Shown piece by piece: positions 25,625-38,260 of a DNA stretch of 64,000 bases. Within the stretch, counting starts at the first letter, position 1. Every line of letters begins with the position of its first letter. The stretch comes from Auanema rhodensis (taxonomy: Eukaryota > Nematoda > Chromadorea > Rhabditida > Rhabditidae): NCBI GenBank assembly GCA_964057225.1, contig OZ059894.1:20986476-21050475 (forward strand), given 5' to 3'. Made by a program: the position numbers and the translations under genes. The notes beneath the pieces are model-generated. The model had not been told where the DNA came from. It saw only the letters and a program-made list of their open reading frames with translations, and searched no databases.

Positions 25625-27730
25625 TCAACGAAAAAATTAATTCTTCAGGGTGAAAATCGAGGATATAAGTGTGAACTTATATCAGTTGATATCTCGGTGC
25701 ATTTTTAAGCTAGCGCAAATCTGATAACACAGATCGACGCAGCTTAAAAATCCGCATCGAATGCACTATGCTACATTGAGAAACGCTTAATACAAAAATT
25801 AGTTATGATCGTTTGAAAAATGATGCATTAGTGTATGTTGAGTTTCCATGTACACTCAACATTGCTTCCAAAAACATTTTGACAAAAATTTTTTCGAAAA
25901 ATTTCAAAATAATTTAGCAAAAAGTAGATGTTTTTAGATTCCTTTTTTCAAGGCAAAGACGATGGACAAAGTTATTCAACGAAAAAATTAATTCTTCAGG
26001 GTGAAAATCGAGGATATAAGTGTAAACTTATATCAGTTGATATCTCGGTGCATTTTTAAGCTAGCGCAAATCTGATAACACAGAACGACGCAGCTCAAAA
26101 ATTCGCATCGAATGCACTATACTACATTGAGAAACGCTTAATACAAAAATTAGTTATGATCGTTTGAAAAATGATGCATTAGTGTATGTTGAGTTTCCAT
26201 GTACACTCAACATTGCTTCCAAAAACATTTTGACAAAAATTTTTTCGAAAAATTTCGAAATAATTTAGCAAAAAGTAGATGTTTTTAGATTCCATTTTTC
26301 AAGGCAAAGACGATGGACAATGTTATTCAACGAAAAAATTAATTCTTCAGGGTGAAAATCGAGGATATAAGTGTGAACTTATATCAGTTGATATCTCGGT
26401 GCATTTTTAAGCTAGCGCAAATCTGATAACACAGAACGACGCAGCTTAAAAATTCGCATCGAATGCACTATACTACATTGAGAAACGCTTAATACAAAAA
26501 TTAGTTATGATCGTTTGAAAAATGATGCATTAGTGTATGTTGAGTTTCCATGTACACTCAACATTGCTTCCAAAAACATTTTGACAAAAATTTTTTCGAG
26601 AAATTTCAAAATAATTTAGCAAAAAGTAAATGTTTTTAGATTCCTTTTTTCAAGGCAAAGACGATGGACAATGTTATTCAACGAAAAAATTAATTCTTCA
26701 GGGTGAAAATCGAGGATATAAGTGTGAACTTATATCAGTTGATATCTCGGTGCATTTTTAAGCTAGCGCAAATCTGATAACACAGATCGACGCAGCTTAA
26801 AAATCCGCATCGAATGCACTATGCTACATTGAGAAACGCTTAATACAAAAATTAGTTATGATCGTTTGAAAAATGATGCATTAGTGTATGTTGAGTTTCC
26901 ATGTACACTCAACATTGCTTCCAAAAACATTTTGACAAAAATTTTTTCGAAAAATTTCAAAATAATTTAGCAAAAAGTAGATGTTTTTAGATTCCTTTTT
27001 TCAAGGCAAAGACGATGGACAAAGTTATTCAACGAAAAAATTAATTCTTCAGGGTGAAAATCGAGGATATAAGTGTAAACTTATATCAGTTGATATCTCG
27101 GTGCATTTTTAAGCTAGCGCAAATCTGATAACACAGAACGACGCAGCTCAAAAATTCGCATCGAATGCACTATACTACATTGAGAAACGCTTAATACAAA
27201 AATTAGTTATGATCGTTTGAAAAATGATGCATTAGTGTATGTTGAGTTTCCATGTACACTCAACATTGCTTCCAAAAACATTTTGACAAAAATTTTTTCG
27301 AAAAATTTCGAAATAATTTAGCAAAAAGTAGATGTTTTTAGATTCCATTTTTCAAGGCAAAGACGATGGACAATGTTATTCAACGAAAAAATTAATTCTT
27401 CAGGGTGAAAATCGAGGATATAAGTGTGAACTTATATCAGTTGATATCTCGGTGCATTTTTAAGCTAGCGCAAATCTGATAACACAGAACGACGCAGCTT
27501 AAAAATTCGCATCGAATGCACTATACTACATTGAGAAACGCTTAATACAAAAATTAGTTATGATCGTTTGAAAAATGATGCATTAGTGTATGTTGAGTTT
27601 CCATGTACACTCAACATTGCTTCCAAAAACATTTTGACAAAAATTTTTTCGAGAAATTTCAAAATAATTTAGCAAAAAGTAAATGTTTTTAGATTCCTTT
27701 TTTCAAGGCAAAGACGATGGACAATGTTAT
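25625..27730. repeat. 1053-bp trimer repeated twice (M74-M76, M77-M79)
   Basis: The first unit of each trimer has G146 (ACTATGCTAC) and A346. The second has C121 (AGCTCAAAAATTCG), A49 and G282. The third has A110, T128, G274 and A303. All these markers recur at exactly 1053 bp (25625 and 26678), and G146 and C121 were seen nowhere else. The copies looked identical on reading, which points to a very recent tandem duplication or to an assembly duplication. Confidence 0.85.
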
Positions 27731-28432
27731 TCAACGAAAAAATTAATTCTTCAGGGTGAAAATCGAGGATATAAGTGTGAACTTATATCAGTTGATATCT
27801 CGGTGCATTTTTAAGCTAGCGCAAATCTGATAACACAGATCGACGCAACTTAAAAATCCGCATCGAATGCACTATACTACATTGAGAAACGCTTAATACA
27901 AAAATTAGTTATGATCGTTTGAAAAATGATGCATTAGTGTATGTTGAGTTTCCATGTACACTCAACATTGCTTCCAAAAACATTTTGACAAAAATTTTTT
28001 CGAAAAATTTCAAAATAATTTAGCAAAAAGTAGATGTTTTTAGATTCCATTTTTCAAGGCAAAGACGATGGACAATGTTATTCAACGAAAAAATTGATTC
28101 TTCAGGGTGAAAATCGAGGATATAAGTGTGAACTTATATCAGTTGATATCTCGGTGCATTTTTAAGCTAGCGCAAATCTGATAACACAGATCGACGCAGC
28201 TTAAAAATCCGCATCGAATGCACTATACTACATTGAGAAACGCTTAATACAAAAATTAGTTATGATCGTTTGAAAAATGATGCATTAGTGTATGTTGAGT
28301 TTCCATGTACACTCAACATTGCTTCCAAAAACATTTTGACAAAAATTTTTTCGAAAAATTTCGAAATAATTTAGCAAAAAGTAGTTGTTTTTAGATTCCT
28401 TTTTTCAAGGCAAAGACGATGGACAATGTTAT
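27731..28432. repeat. Units M80-M81
   Basis: M80 is a plain A118/A319 unit and M81 starts with TTGA and has G282, the same order as M28-M29 at 9478-10179. M81 has a private T304 (GTAGTTG near 28384). Confidence 0.7.
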
Positions 28433-31400
28433 TCAACGAAAAAATTAATTCTTCAGGGTGAAAATCGAGGATATAAGTGTGAACTTATATCAGTTGATAT
28501 CTCGGTGCATTTTTAAGCTAGCGCAAATCTGATAACACAGATCGACGCAGCTTAACAATCCGCATCGAATGCACTATACTACATTGAAAAACGCTTAATA
28601 CAAAAATTAGTTATGATCGTTTGAAAAATGATGCTTTAGTGTATGTTGAGTTTCCATGTACACTCAACATTGCTTCCAAAAACATTTTGACAAAAATTTT
28701 TTCGAAAAATTTCAGAATAATTTAGCAAAAAGTAGATGTTTTTAGATTCCTTTTTTCAAGGCAAAGACGATGGACAAAGTTATTCAACGAAAAAATTAAT
28801 TCTTCAGGGTGAAAATCGAGGATATAAGTGTAAACTTATATCAGTTGATATCTCGGTGCATTTTTAAGCTAGCGCAAATCTGATAACACAGAACGACGCA
28901 GCTTAAAAATTCGCATCGAATGCACTATACTACATTGAAAAACGCTTAATACAAAAATTAGTTATGATCGTTTGAAAAATGATGCTTTAGTGTATGTTGA
29001 GTTTCCATGTACACTCAACATTGCTTCCAAAAACATTTTGACAAAAATTTTTTCGAAAAATTTCAGAATAATTTAGCAAAAAGTAGATGTTTTTAGATTC
29101 CATTTTTCAAGGCAAAGACGATGGACAATGTTATTCAACGAAAAAATTAATTCTTCAGGGTGAAAATCGAGGATATAAGTGTGAACTTATATCAGTTGAT
29201 ATCTCGGTGCATTTTTAAGCTAGCGCAAATCTGATAACACAGAACGACGCAGCTTAAAAATTCGCATCGAATGCACTATACTACATTGAGAAACGCTTAA
29301 TACAAAAATTAGTTATGATCGTTTGAAAAATGATGCATTAGTGTATGTTGAGTTTCCATGTACACTCAACATTGCTTCCAAAAACATTTTGACAAAAATT
29401 TTTTCGAAAAATTTCAGAATAATTTAGCAAAAAGTAGATGTTTTTAGATTCCTTTTTTCAAGGCAAAGACGATGGACAAAGTTATTCAACGAAAAAATTA
29501 ATTCTTCAGGGTGAAAATCGAGGATATAAGTGTAAACTTATATCAGTTGATATCTCGGTGCATTTTTAAGCTAGCGCAAATCTGATAACACAGAACGACG
29601 CAGCTTAACAATCCGCATCGAATGCACTATACTACATTGAAAAACGCTTAATACAAAAATTAGTTATGATCGTTTGAAAAATGATGCTTTAGTGTATGTT
29701 GAGTTTCCATGTACACTCAACATTGCTTCCAAAAACATTTTGACAAAAATTTTTTCGAAAAATTTCAGAATAATTTAGCAAAAAGTAGATGTTTTTAGAT
29801 TCCTTTTTTCAAGGCAAAGACGATGGACAAAGTTATTCAACGAAAAAATTAATTCTTCAGGGTGAAAATCGAGGATATAAGTGTAAACTTATATCAGTTG
29901 ATATCTCGGTGCATTTTTAAGCTAGCGCAAATCTGATAACACAGAACGACGCAGCTTAAAAATTCGCATCGAATGCACTATACTACATTGAGAAACGCTT
30001 AATACAAAAATTAGTTATGATCGTTTGAAAAATGATGCATTAGTGTATGTTGAGTTTCCATGTACACTCAACATTGCTTCCAAAAACATTTTGACAAAAA
30101 TTTTTTCGAGAAATTTCAAAATAATTTAGCAAAAAGTAAATGTTTTTAGATTTCTTTTTTCAAGGCAAAGACGATGGACAATGTTATTCAACGAAAAAAT
30201 TAATTCTTCAGGGTGAAAATCGAGGATATAAGTGTGAACTTATATCAGTTGATATCTCGGTGCATTTTTAAGCTAGCGCAAATCTGATAACACAGATCGA
30301 CGCAACTTAAAAATCCGCATCGAATGCACTATACTACATTGAGAAACGCTTAATACAAAAATTAGTTATGATCGTTTGAAAAATGATGCATTAGTGTATG
30401 TTGAGTTTCCATGTACACTCAACATTGCTTCCAAAAACATTTTGACAAAAATTTTTTCGAAAAATTTCAAAATAATTTAGCGAAAAGTAGATGTTTTTAG
30501 ATTCCATTTTTCAAGGCAAAGACGATGGACAATGTTATTCAACGAAAAAATTGATTCTTCAGGGTGAAAATCGAGGATATAAGTGTGAACTTATATCAGT
30601 TGATATCTCGGTGCATTTTTAAGCTAGCGCAAATCTGATAACACAGAACGACGCAGCTTAAAAATTCGCATCGAATGCACTATACTACATTGAGAAACGC
30701 TTAATACAAAAATTAGTTATGATCGTTTGAAAAATGATGCATTAGTGTATGTTGAGTTTCTATGTACACTCAACATTGCTTCCAAAAACATTTTGACAAA
30801 AATTTTTTCGAAAAATTTCAGAATAATTTAGCAAAAAGTAGATGTTTTTAGATTCCATTTTTCAAGGCAAAGACGATGGACAATGTTATTCAACGAAAAA
30901 ATTAATTCTTCAGGGTGAAAATCGAGGATATAAGTGTGAACTTATATCAGTTGATATCTCGGTGCATTTTTAAGCTAGCGCAAATCTGATAACACAGAAC
31001 GACGCAGCTTAAAAATTCGCATCGAATGCACTATACTACATTGAGAAACGCTTAATACAAAAATTAGTTATGATCGTTTGAAAAATGATGCATTAGTGTA
31101 TGTTGAGTTTCCATGTACACTCAACATTGCTTCCAAAAACATTTTGACAAAAATTTTTTCGAAAAATTTCAGAATAATTTAGCAAAAAGTAGATGTTTTT
31201 AGATTCCTTTTTTCAAGGCAAAGACGATGGACAAAGTTATTCAACGAAAAAATTAATTCTTCAGGGTGAAAATCGAGGATATAAGTGTAAACTTATATCA
31301 GTTGATATCTCGGTGCATTTTTAAGCTAGCGCAAATCTGATAACACAGAACGACGCAGCTTAACAATCCGCATCGAATGCACTATACTACATTGAAAAAC

Positions 31401-31591
31401 GCTTAATACAAAAATTAGTTATGATCGTTTGAAAAATGATGCTTTAGTGTATGTTGAGTTTCCATGTACACTCAACATTGCTTCCAAAAACATTTTGACA
31501 AAAATTTTTTCGAAAAATTTCAGAATAATTTAGCAAAAAGTAGATGTTTTTAGATTCCTTTTTTCAAGGCAAAGACGATGGACAAAGTTAT
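28433..31591. repeat. Cluster rich in divergent (T203/G283) monomers M82-M90
   Basis: M82, M83, M85 and M90 carry T203 (GCTTTAG) with A156, and M82, M85 and M90 also have C124. G283 is present in M82-M85 and M88-M90. M84-M85 and M89-M90 match at an offset of five monomers (1755 bp). M83 joins a common left part (A49, A110, T128) to the divergent right part, so it is a recombinant. M86 has G274, A303 and T317, and M87 has the rare G295 (GCGAAAAG). M88 has a private T in TTTCTATG near 30761. Confidence 0.7.
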
Positions 31592-31942
31592 TCAACGAAA
31601 AAATTAATTCTTCAGGGTGAAAATCGAGGATATAAGTGTAAACTTATATCAGTTGATATCTCGGTGCATTTTTAAGCTAGCGCAAATCTGATAACACAGA
31701 ACGACGCAGCTTAAAAATTCGCATCGAATGCACTATACTACATTGAGAAACGCTTAATACAAAAATTAGTTATGATCGTTTGAAAAATGATGCATTAGTG
31801 TATGTTGAGTTTCCATGTACACTCAACATTGCTTCCAAAAACATTTTGACAAAAATTTTTTCGAAAAATTTCAAAATAATTTAGCGAAAAGTAGATGTTT
31901 TTAGATTCCATTTTTCAAGGCAAAGACGATGGACAATGTTAT
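31592..31942. repeat. Chimeric monomer M91
   Basis: The left part (A49, A110, T128) matches M86, as expected from the five-monomer offset that aligns M89-M90 with M84-M85. The right part (A274, G295, A319) matches M87. G295 was seen only in M87 and M91. The switch lies between 31719 and 31865. This is the expected product of an unequal exchange that joined two neighbouring units and lost one monomer length. The left state is common, so another left parent is possible. Confidence 0.6.
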
Positions 31943-34048
31943 TCAACGAAAAAATTGATTCTTCAGGGTGAAAATCGAGGATATAAGTGTGAACTTATAT
32001 CAGTTGATATCTCGGTGCATTTTTAAGCTAGCGCAAATCTGATAACACAGATCGACGCAGCTTAAAAATCCGCATCGAATGCACTATACTACATTAAGAA
32101 ACGCTTAATACAAAAATTAGTTATGATCGTTTGAAAAATGATGCATTAGTGTATGTTGAGTTTCCATGTACACTCAACATTGCTTCCAAAAACATTTTGA
32201 CAAAAATTTTTTCGAAAAATTTCGAAATAATTTAGCAAAAAGTAGATGTTTTTAGATTCCATTTTTCAAGGCAAAGACGATGGACAATGTTATTCAACGA
32301 AAAAATTAATTCTTCAGGGTGAAAATCGAGGATATAAGTGTGAACTTATATCAGTTGATATCTCGGTGCATTTTTAAGCTAGCGCAAATCTGATAACACA
32401 GAACGACGCAGCTTAAAAATCCGCATCGAATGCACTATACTACATTGAGAAACGCTTAATACAAAAATTAGTTATGATCGTTTGAAAAATGATGCATTAG
32501 TGTATGTTGAGTTTCCATGTACACTCAACATTGCTTCCAAAAACATTTTGACAAAAATTTTTTCGAGAAATTTCGAAATAATTTAGCAAAAAGTAGATGT
32601 TTTTAGATTCCTTTTTTCAAGGCAAAGACGATGGACAATGTTATTCAACGAAAAAATTAATTCTTCAGGGTGAAAATCGAGGATATAAGTGTGAACTTAT
32701 ATCAGTTGATATCTCGGTGCATTTTTAAGCTAGCGCAAATCTGATAACACAGATCGACGCAGCTTAAAAATCCGCATCGAATGCACTATACTACCTTGAG
32801 AAACGCTTAATACAAAAATTAGTTATGATCGTTTGAAAAATGATGCATTAGTGTATGTTGAGTTTCCATGTACACTCAACATTGCTTCCAAAAACATTTT
32901 GACAAAAATTTTTTCGAAAAATTTCAAAATAATTTAGCAAAAAGTAGATGTTTTTAGATTCCTTTTTTCAAGGCAAAGACGATGGACAATGTTATTCAAC
33001 ATAAAAATTAATTCTTCAGGGTGAAAATCGAGGATATAAGTGTGAACTTATATCAGTTGATATCTCGGTGCATTTTTAAGCTAGCGCAAATCTGATAACA
33101 CAGAACGACGCAGCTTAAAAATCCGCATCGAATGCACTATACTACATTGAGAAACGCTTAATACAAAAATTAGTTATGATCGTTTGAAAAATGATGCATT
33201 AGTGTATGTTGAGTTTCCATGTACACTCAACATTACTTCCAAAAACATTTTGACAAAAATTTTTTCGAGAAATTTCAAAATAATTTAGCAAAAAGTAGAT
33301 GTTTTTAGATTTCTTTTTTCAAGGCAAAGACGATGGACAATGTTATTCAACGAAAAAATTAATTCTTCAGGGTGAAAATCGAGGATATAAGTGTGAACTT
33401 ATATCAGTTGATATCTCGGTGCATTTTTAAGCTAGCGCAAATCTGATAACACAGATCGACGCAGCTTAAAAATCCGCATCGAATGCACTATACTACATTG
33501 AGAAACGCTTAATACAAAAATTAGTTATGATCGTTTGAAAAATGATGCATTAGTGTATGTTGAGTTTCCATGTACACTCAACATTGCTTCCAAAAACATT
33601 TTGACAAAAATTTTTTCGAAAAATTTCAAAATAATTTAGCAAAAAGTAGATGTTTTTAGATTCCTTTTTTCAAGGCAAAGACGATGGACAATGTTATTCA
33701 ACGAAAAAATTAATTCTTCAGGGTGAAAATCGAGGATATAAGTGTGAACTTATATCAGTTGATATCTCGGTGCATTTTTAAGCTAGCGCAAATCTGATAA
33801 CACAGAACGACGCAGCTTAAAAATCCGCATCGAATGCACTATACTACATTGAGAAACGCTTAATACAAAAATTAGTTATGATCGTTTGAAAAATGATGCA
33901 TTAGTGTATGTTGAGTTTCCATGTACACTCAACATTGCTTCCAAAAACATTTTGACAAAAATTTTTTCGAGAAATTTCAAAATAATTTAGCAAAAAGTAG
34001 ATGTTTTTAGATTCCTTTTTTCAAGGCAAAGACGATGGACAATGTTAT
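31943..34048. repeat. Block M92-M97, second copy of the long-range duplication
   Basis: The order of rare markers matches M33-M39 at 11233-13689: TTGA with A154, then A110/G274/G282, then C151, then A110/G274/T317, then T110, then A110/G274. The equivalent of M36 is missing, so the copy is six units long. C151 was seen only in M35 and M94. M95 has a private altered start (CAACATAAAA near 33001) and CATTACTT near 33235. Confidence 0.75.
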
Positions 34049-35803
34049 TCAACGAAAAAATTAATTCTTCAGGGTGAAAATCGAGGATATAAGTGTGAAC
34101 TTATATCAGTTGATATCTCGGTGCATTTTTAAGCTAGCGCAAATCTGATAACACAGATCGACGCAGCTTAAAAATCCGCATCGAATGCACTAAACTACAT
34201 TGAGAAACGCTTAATACAAAAATTAGTTATGATCGTTTGAAAAATGATGCATTAGTGTATGTTGAGTTTCCATGTACACTCAACATTGCTTCCAAAAACA
34301 TTTTGACAAAAATTTTTTCGAAAAATTTCAAAATAATTTAGCAAAAAGTAGATGTTTTTAGATTCCTTTTTTCAAGGCAAAGACGATGGACAATGTTATT
34401 CAACGAAAAAATTAATTCTTCAGGGTGAAAATCGAGGATATAAGTGTGAACTTATATCAGTTGATATCTCGGTGCATTTTTAAGCTAGCGCAAATCTGAT
34501 AACACAGATCGACGCAGCTTAAAAATCCGCATCGAATGCACTATACTACATTGAGAAACGCTTAATACAAAAATTAGTTATGATCGTTTGAAAAATGATG
34601 CATTAGTGTATGTTGAGTTTCCATGTACACTCAACATTGCTTCCAAAAACATTTTGACAAAAATTTTTTCGAAAAATTTCAAAATAATTTAGCAAAAAGT
34701 AGATGTTTTTAGATTCCTTTTTTCAAGGCAAAGACGATAGACAATGTTATTCAACGAAAAAATTAATTCTTCAGGGTGAAAATCGAGGATATAAGTGTGA
34801 ACTTATATCAGTTGATATCTCGGTGCATTTTTAAGCTAGCGCAAATCTGATAACACAGATCGACGCAACTTAAAAATCCGCATCGAATGCACTATACTAC
34901 ATTGAGAAACGCTTAATACAAAAATTAGTTATGATCGTTTGAAAAATGATGCATTAGTGTATGTTGAGTTTCCATGTACACTCAACATTGCTTCCAAAAA
35001 CATTTTGACAAAAATTTTTTCGAAAAATTTCAAAATAATTTAGCAAAAAGTAGATGTTTTTAGATTCCATTTTTCAAGGCAAAGACGATGGACAATGTTA
35101 TTCAACGAAAAAATTGATTCTTCAGGGTGAAAATTGAGGATATAAGTGTGAACTTATATCAGTTGATATCTCGGTGCATTTTTAAGCTAGCGCAAATCTG
35201 ATAACACAGATCGACGCAGCTTAAAAATCCGCATCGAATGCACTATACTACATTAAGAAACGCTTAATACAAAAATTAGTTATGATCGTTTGAAAAATGA
35301 TGCATTAGTGTATGTTGAGTTTCCATGTACACTCAACATTGCTTCCAAAAACATTTTGACAAAAATTTTTTCGAAAAATTTCGAAATAATTTAGCAAAAA
35401 GTAGATGTTTTTAGATTCCATTTTTCAAGGCAAAGACGATGGACGATGTTATTCAACGAAAAAATTAATTCTTCAGGGTGAAAATCGAGGATATAAGTGT
35501 GAACTTATATCAGTTGATATCTCGGTGCATTTTTAAGCTAGCGCAAATCTGATAACACAGAACGACGCAGCTTAAAAATTCGCATCGAATGCACTATACT
35601 ACATTGAGAAACGCTTAATACAAAAATTAGTTATGATCGTTTGAAAAATGATGCATTAGTGTATGTTGAGTTTCCATGTACACTCAACATTGCTTCCAAA
35701 AACATTTTGACAAAAATTTTTTCGAGAAATTTCAAAATAATTTAGCAAAAAGTAGATGTTTTTAGATTTCTTTTTTCAAGGCAAAGACGATGGACAATGT
35801 TAT
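33347..35803. repeat. 2457-bp seven-monomer unit, first copy (M96-M102)
   Basis: M98 has A145 (ACTAAACTAC), M99 ends with A340 (GATAGAC), M100 is a plain A118 unit, and M101 has T34 (AAATTGAGG), TTGA, A154, G282 and G344 (GACGATG). All these recur exactly seven monomers later at 35804-38260. M102 is a hybrid unit at the junction. Some rare changes (A145, T34, G344) were seen only in this pair of blocks. Confidence 0.85.
35453..35803. repeat. Chimeric monomer M102 at the 7-mer junction
   Basis: The left part has A110 and T128 as in M109, seven units downstream. The right part has AA at 282-283 and T317 (GATTTCTT) as in M95, seven units upstream. M95 has C128 and M109 has G282 with C317, so M102 is a left-M109/right-M95 hybrid. 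This is exactly what an unequal crossover between the unit before and the unit at the end of the block produces. The breakpoint lies between 35580 and 35734. Confidence 0.7.
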
Positions 35804-38260
35804 TCAACGAAAAAATTAATTCTTCAGGGTGAAAATCGAGGATATAAGTGTGAACTTATATCAGTTGATATCTCGGTGCATTTTTAAGCTAGCGCAAATC
35901 TGATAACACAGATCGACGCAGCTTAAAAATCCGCATCGAATGCACTATACTACATTGAGAAACGCTTAATACAAAAATTAGTTATGATCGTTTGAAAAAT
36001 GATGCATTAGTGTATGTTGAGTTTCCATGTACACTCAACATTGCTTCCAAAAACATTTTGACAAAAATTTTTTCGAAAAATTTCAAAATAATTTAGCAAA
36101 AAGTAGATGTTTTTAGATTCCTTTTTTCAAGGCAAAGACGATGGACAATGTTATTCAACGAAAAAATTAATTCTTCAGGGTGAAAATCGAGGATATAAGT
36201 GTGAACTTATATCAGTTGATATCTCGGTGCATTTTTAAGCTAGCGCAAATCTGATAACACAGAACGACGCAGCTTAAAAATCCGCATCGAATGCACTATA
36301 CTACATTGAGAAACGCTTAATACAAAAATTAGTTATGATCGTTTGAAAAATGATGCATTAGTGTATGTTGAGTTTCCATGTACACTCAACATTGCTTCCA
36401 AAAACATTTTGACAAAAATTTTTTCGAGAAATTTCAAAATAATTTAGCAAAAAGTAGATGTTTTTAGATTCCTTTTTTCAAGGCAAAGACGATGGACAAT
36501 GTTATTCAACGAAAAAATTAATTCTTCAGGGTGAAAATCGAGGATATAAGTGTGAACTTATATCAGTTGATATCTCGGTGCATTTTTAAGCTAGCGCAAA
36601 TCTGATAACACAGATCGACGCAGCTTAAAAATCCGCATCGAATGCACTAAACTACATTGAGAAACGCTTAATACAAAAATTAGTTATGATCGTTTGAAAA
36701 ATGATGCATTAGTGTATGTTGAGTTTCCATGTACACTCAACATTGCTTCCAAAAACATTTTGACAAAAATTTTTTCGAAAAATTTCAAAATAATTTAGCA
36801 AAAAGTAGATGTTTTTAGATTCCTTTTTTCAAGGCAAAGACGATGGACAATGTTATTCAACGAAAAAATTAATTCTTCAGGGTGAAAATCGAGGATATAA
36901 GTGTGAACTTATATCAGTTGATATCTCGGTGCATTTTTAAGCTAGCGCAAATCTGATAACACAGATCGACGCAGCTTAAAAATCCGCATCGAATGCACTA
37001 TACTACATTGAGAAACGCTTAATACAAAAATTAGTTATGATCGTTTGAAAAATGATGCATTAGTGTATGTTGAGTTTCCATGTACACTCAACATTGCTTC
37101 CAAAAACATTTTGACAAAAATTTTTTCGAAAAATTTCAAAATAATTTAGCAAAAAGTAGATGTTTTTAGATTCCTTTTTTCAAGGCAAAGACGATAGACA
37201 ATGTTATTCAACGAAAAAATTAATTCTTCAGGGTGAAAATCGAGGATATAAGTGTGAACTTATATCAGTTGATATCTCGGTGCATTTTTAAGCTAGCGCA
37301 AATCTGATAACACAGATCGACGCAACTTAAAAATCCGCATCGAATGCACTATACTACATTGAGAAACGCTTAATACAAAAATTAGTTATGATCGTTTGAA
37401 AAATGATGCATTAGTGTATGTTGAGTTTCCATGTACACTCAACATTGCTTCCAAAAACATTTTGACAAAAATTTTTTCGAAAAATTTCAAAATAATTTAG
37501 CAAAAAGTAGATGTTTTTAGATTCCATTTTTCAAGGCAAAGACGATGGACAATGTTATTCAACGAAAAAATTGATTCTTCAGGGTGAAAATTGAGGATAT
37601 AAGTGTGAACTTATATCAGTTGATATCTCGGTGCATTTTTAAGCTAGCGCAAATCTGATAACACAGATCGACGCAGCTTAAAAATCCGCATCGAATGCAC
37701 TATACTACATTAAGAAACGCTTAATACAAAAATTAGTTATGATCGTTTGAAAAATGATGCATTAGTGTATGTTGAGTTTCCATGTACACTCAACATTGCT
37801 TCCAAAAACATTTTGACAAAAATTTTTTCGAAAAATTTCGAAATAATTTAGCAAAAAGTAGATGTTTTTAGATTCCATTTTTCAAGGCAAAGACGATGGA
37901 CGATGTTATTCAACGAAAAAATTAATTCTTCAGGGTGAAAATCGAGGATATAAGTGTGAACTTATATCAGTTGATATCTCGGTGCATTTTTAAGCTAGCG
38001 CAAATCTGATAACACAGAACGACGCAGCTTAAAAATTCGCATCGAATGCACTATACTACATTGAGAAACGCTTAATACAAAAATTAGTTATGATCGTTTG
38101 AAAAATGATGCATTAGTGTATGTTGAGTTTCCATGTACACTCAACATTGCTTCCAAAAACATTTTGACAAAAATTTTTTCGAGAAATTTCGAAATAATTT
38201 AGCAAAAAGTAGATGTTTTTAGATTCCTTTTTTCAAGGCAAAGACGATGGACAATGTTAT
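35804..38260. repeat. 2457-bp seven-monomer unit, second copy (M103-M109)
   Basis: The unit order and all rare markers match 33347-35803 except in the last monomer, where M109 keeps G282 and C317 while M102 is hybrid. M109 (37910) is the last unit with T128 and M107 (37208) the last with A118, so this copy also marks the right edge of the older, more diverse part of the array. Confidence 0.85.

Noticed and set aside
33347-38260. Assembly artefact as the cause of the 2457-bp duplication
   Set aside because: Not excluded, but the hybrid M102 and the differing M109 are better explained by real exchange than by a collapsed or doubled contig.
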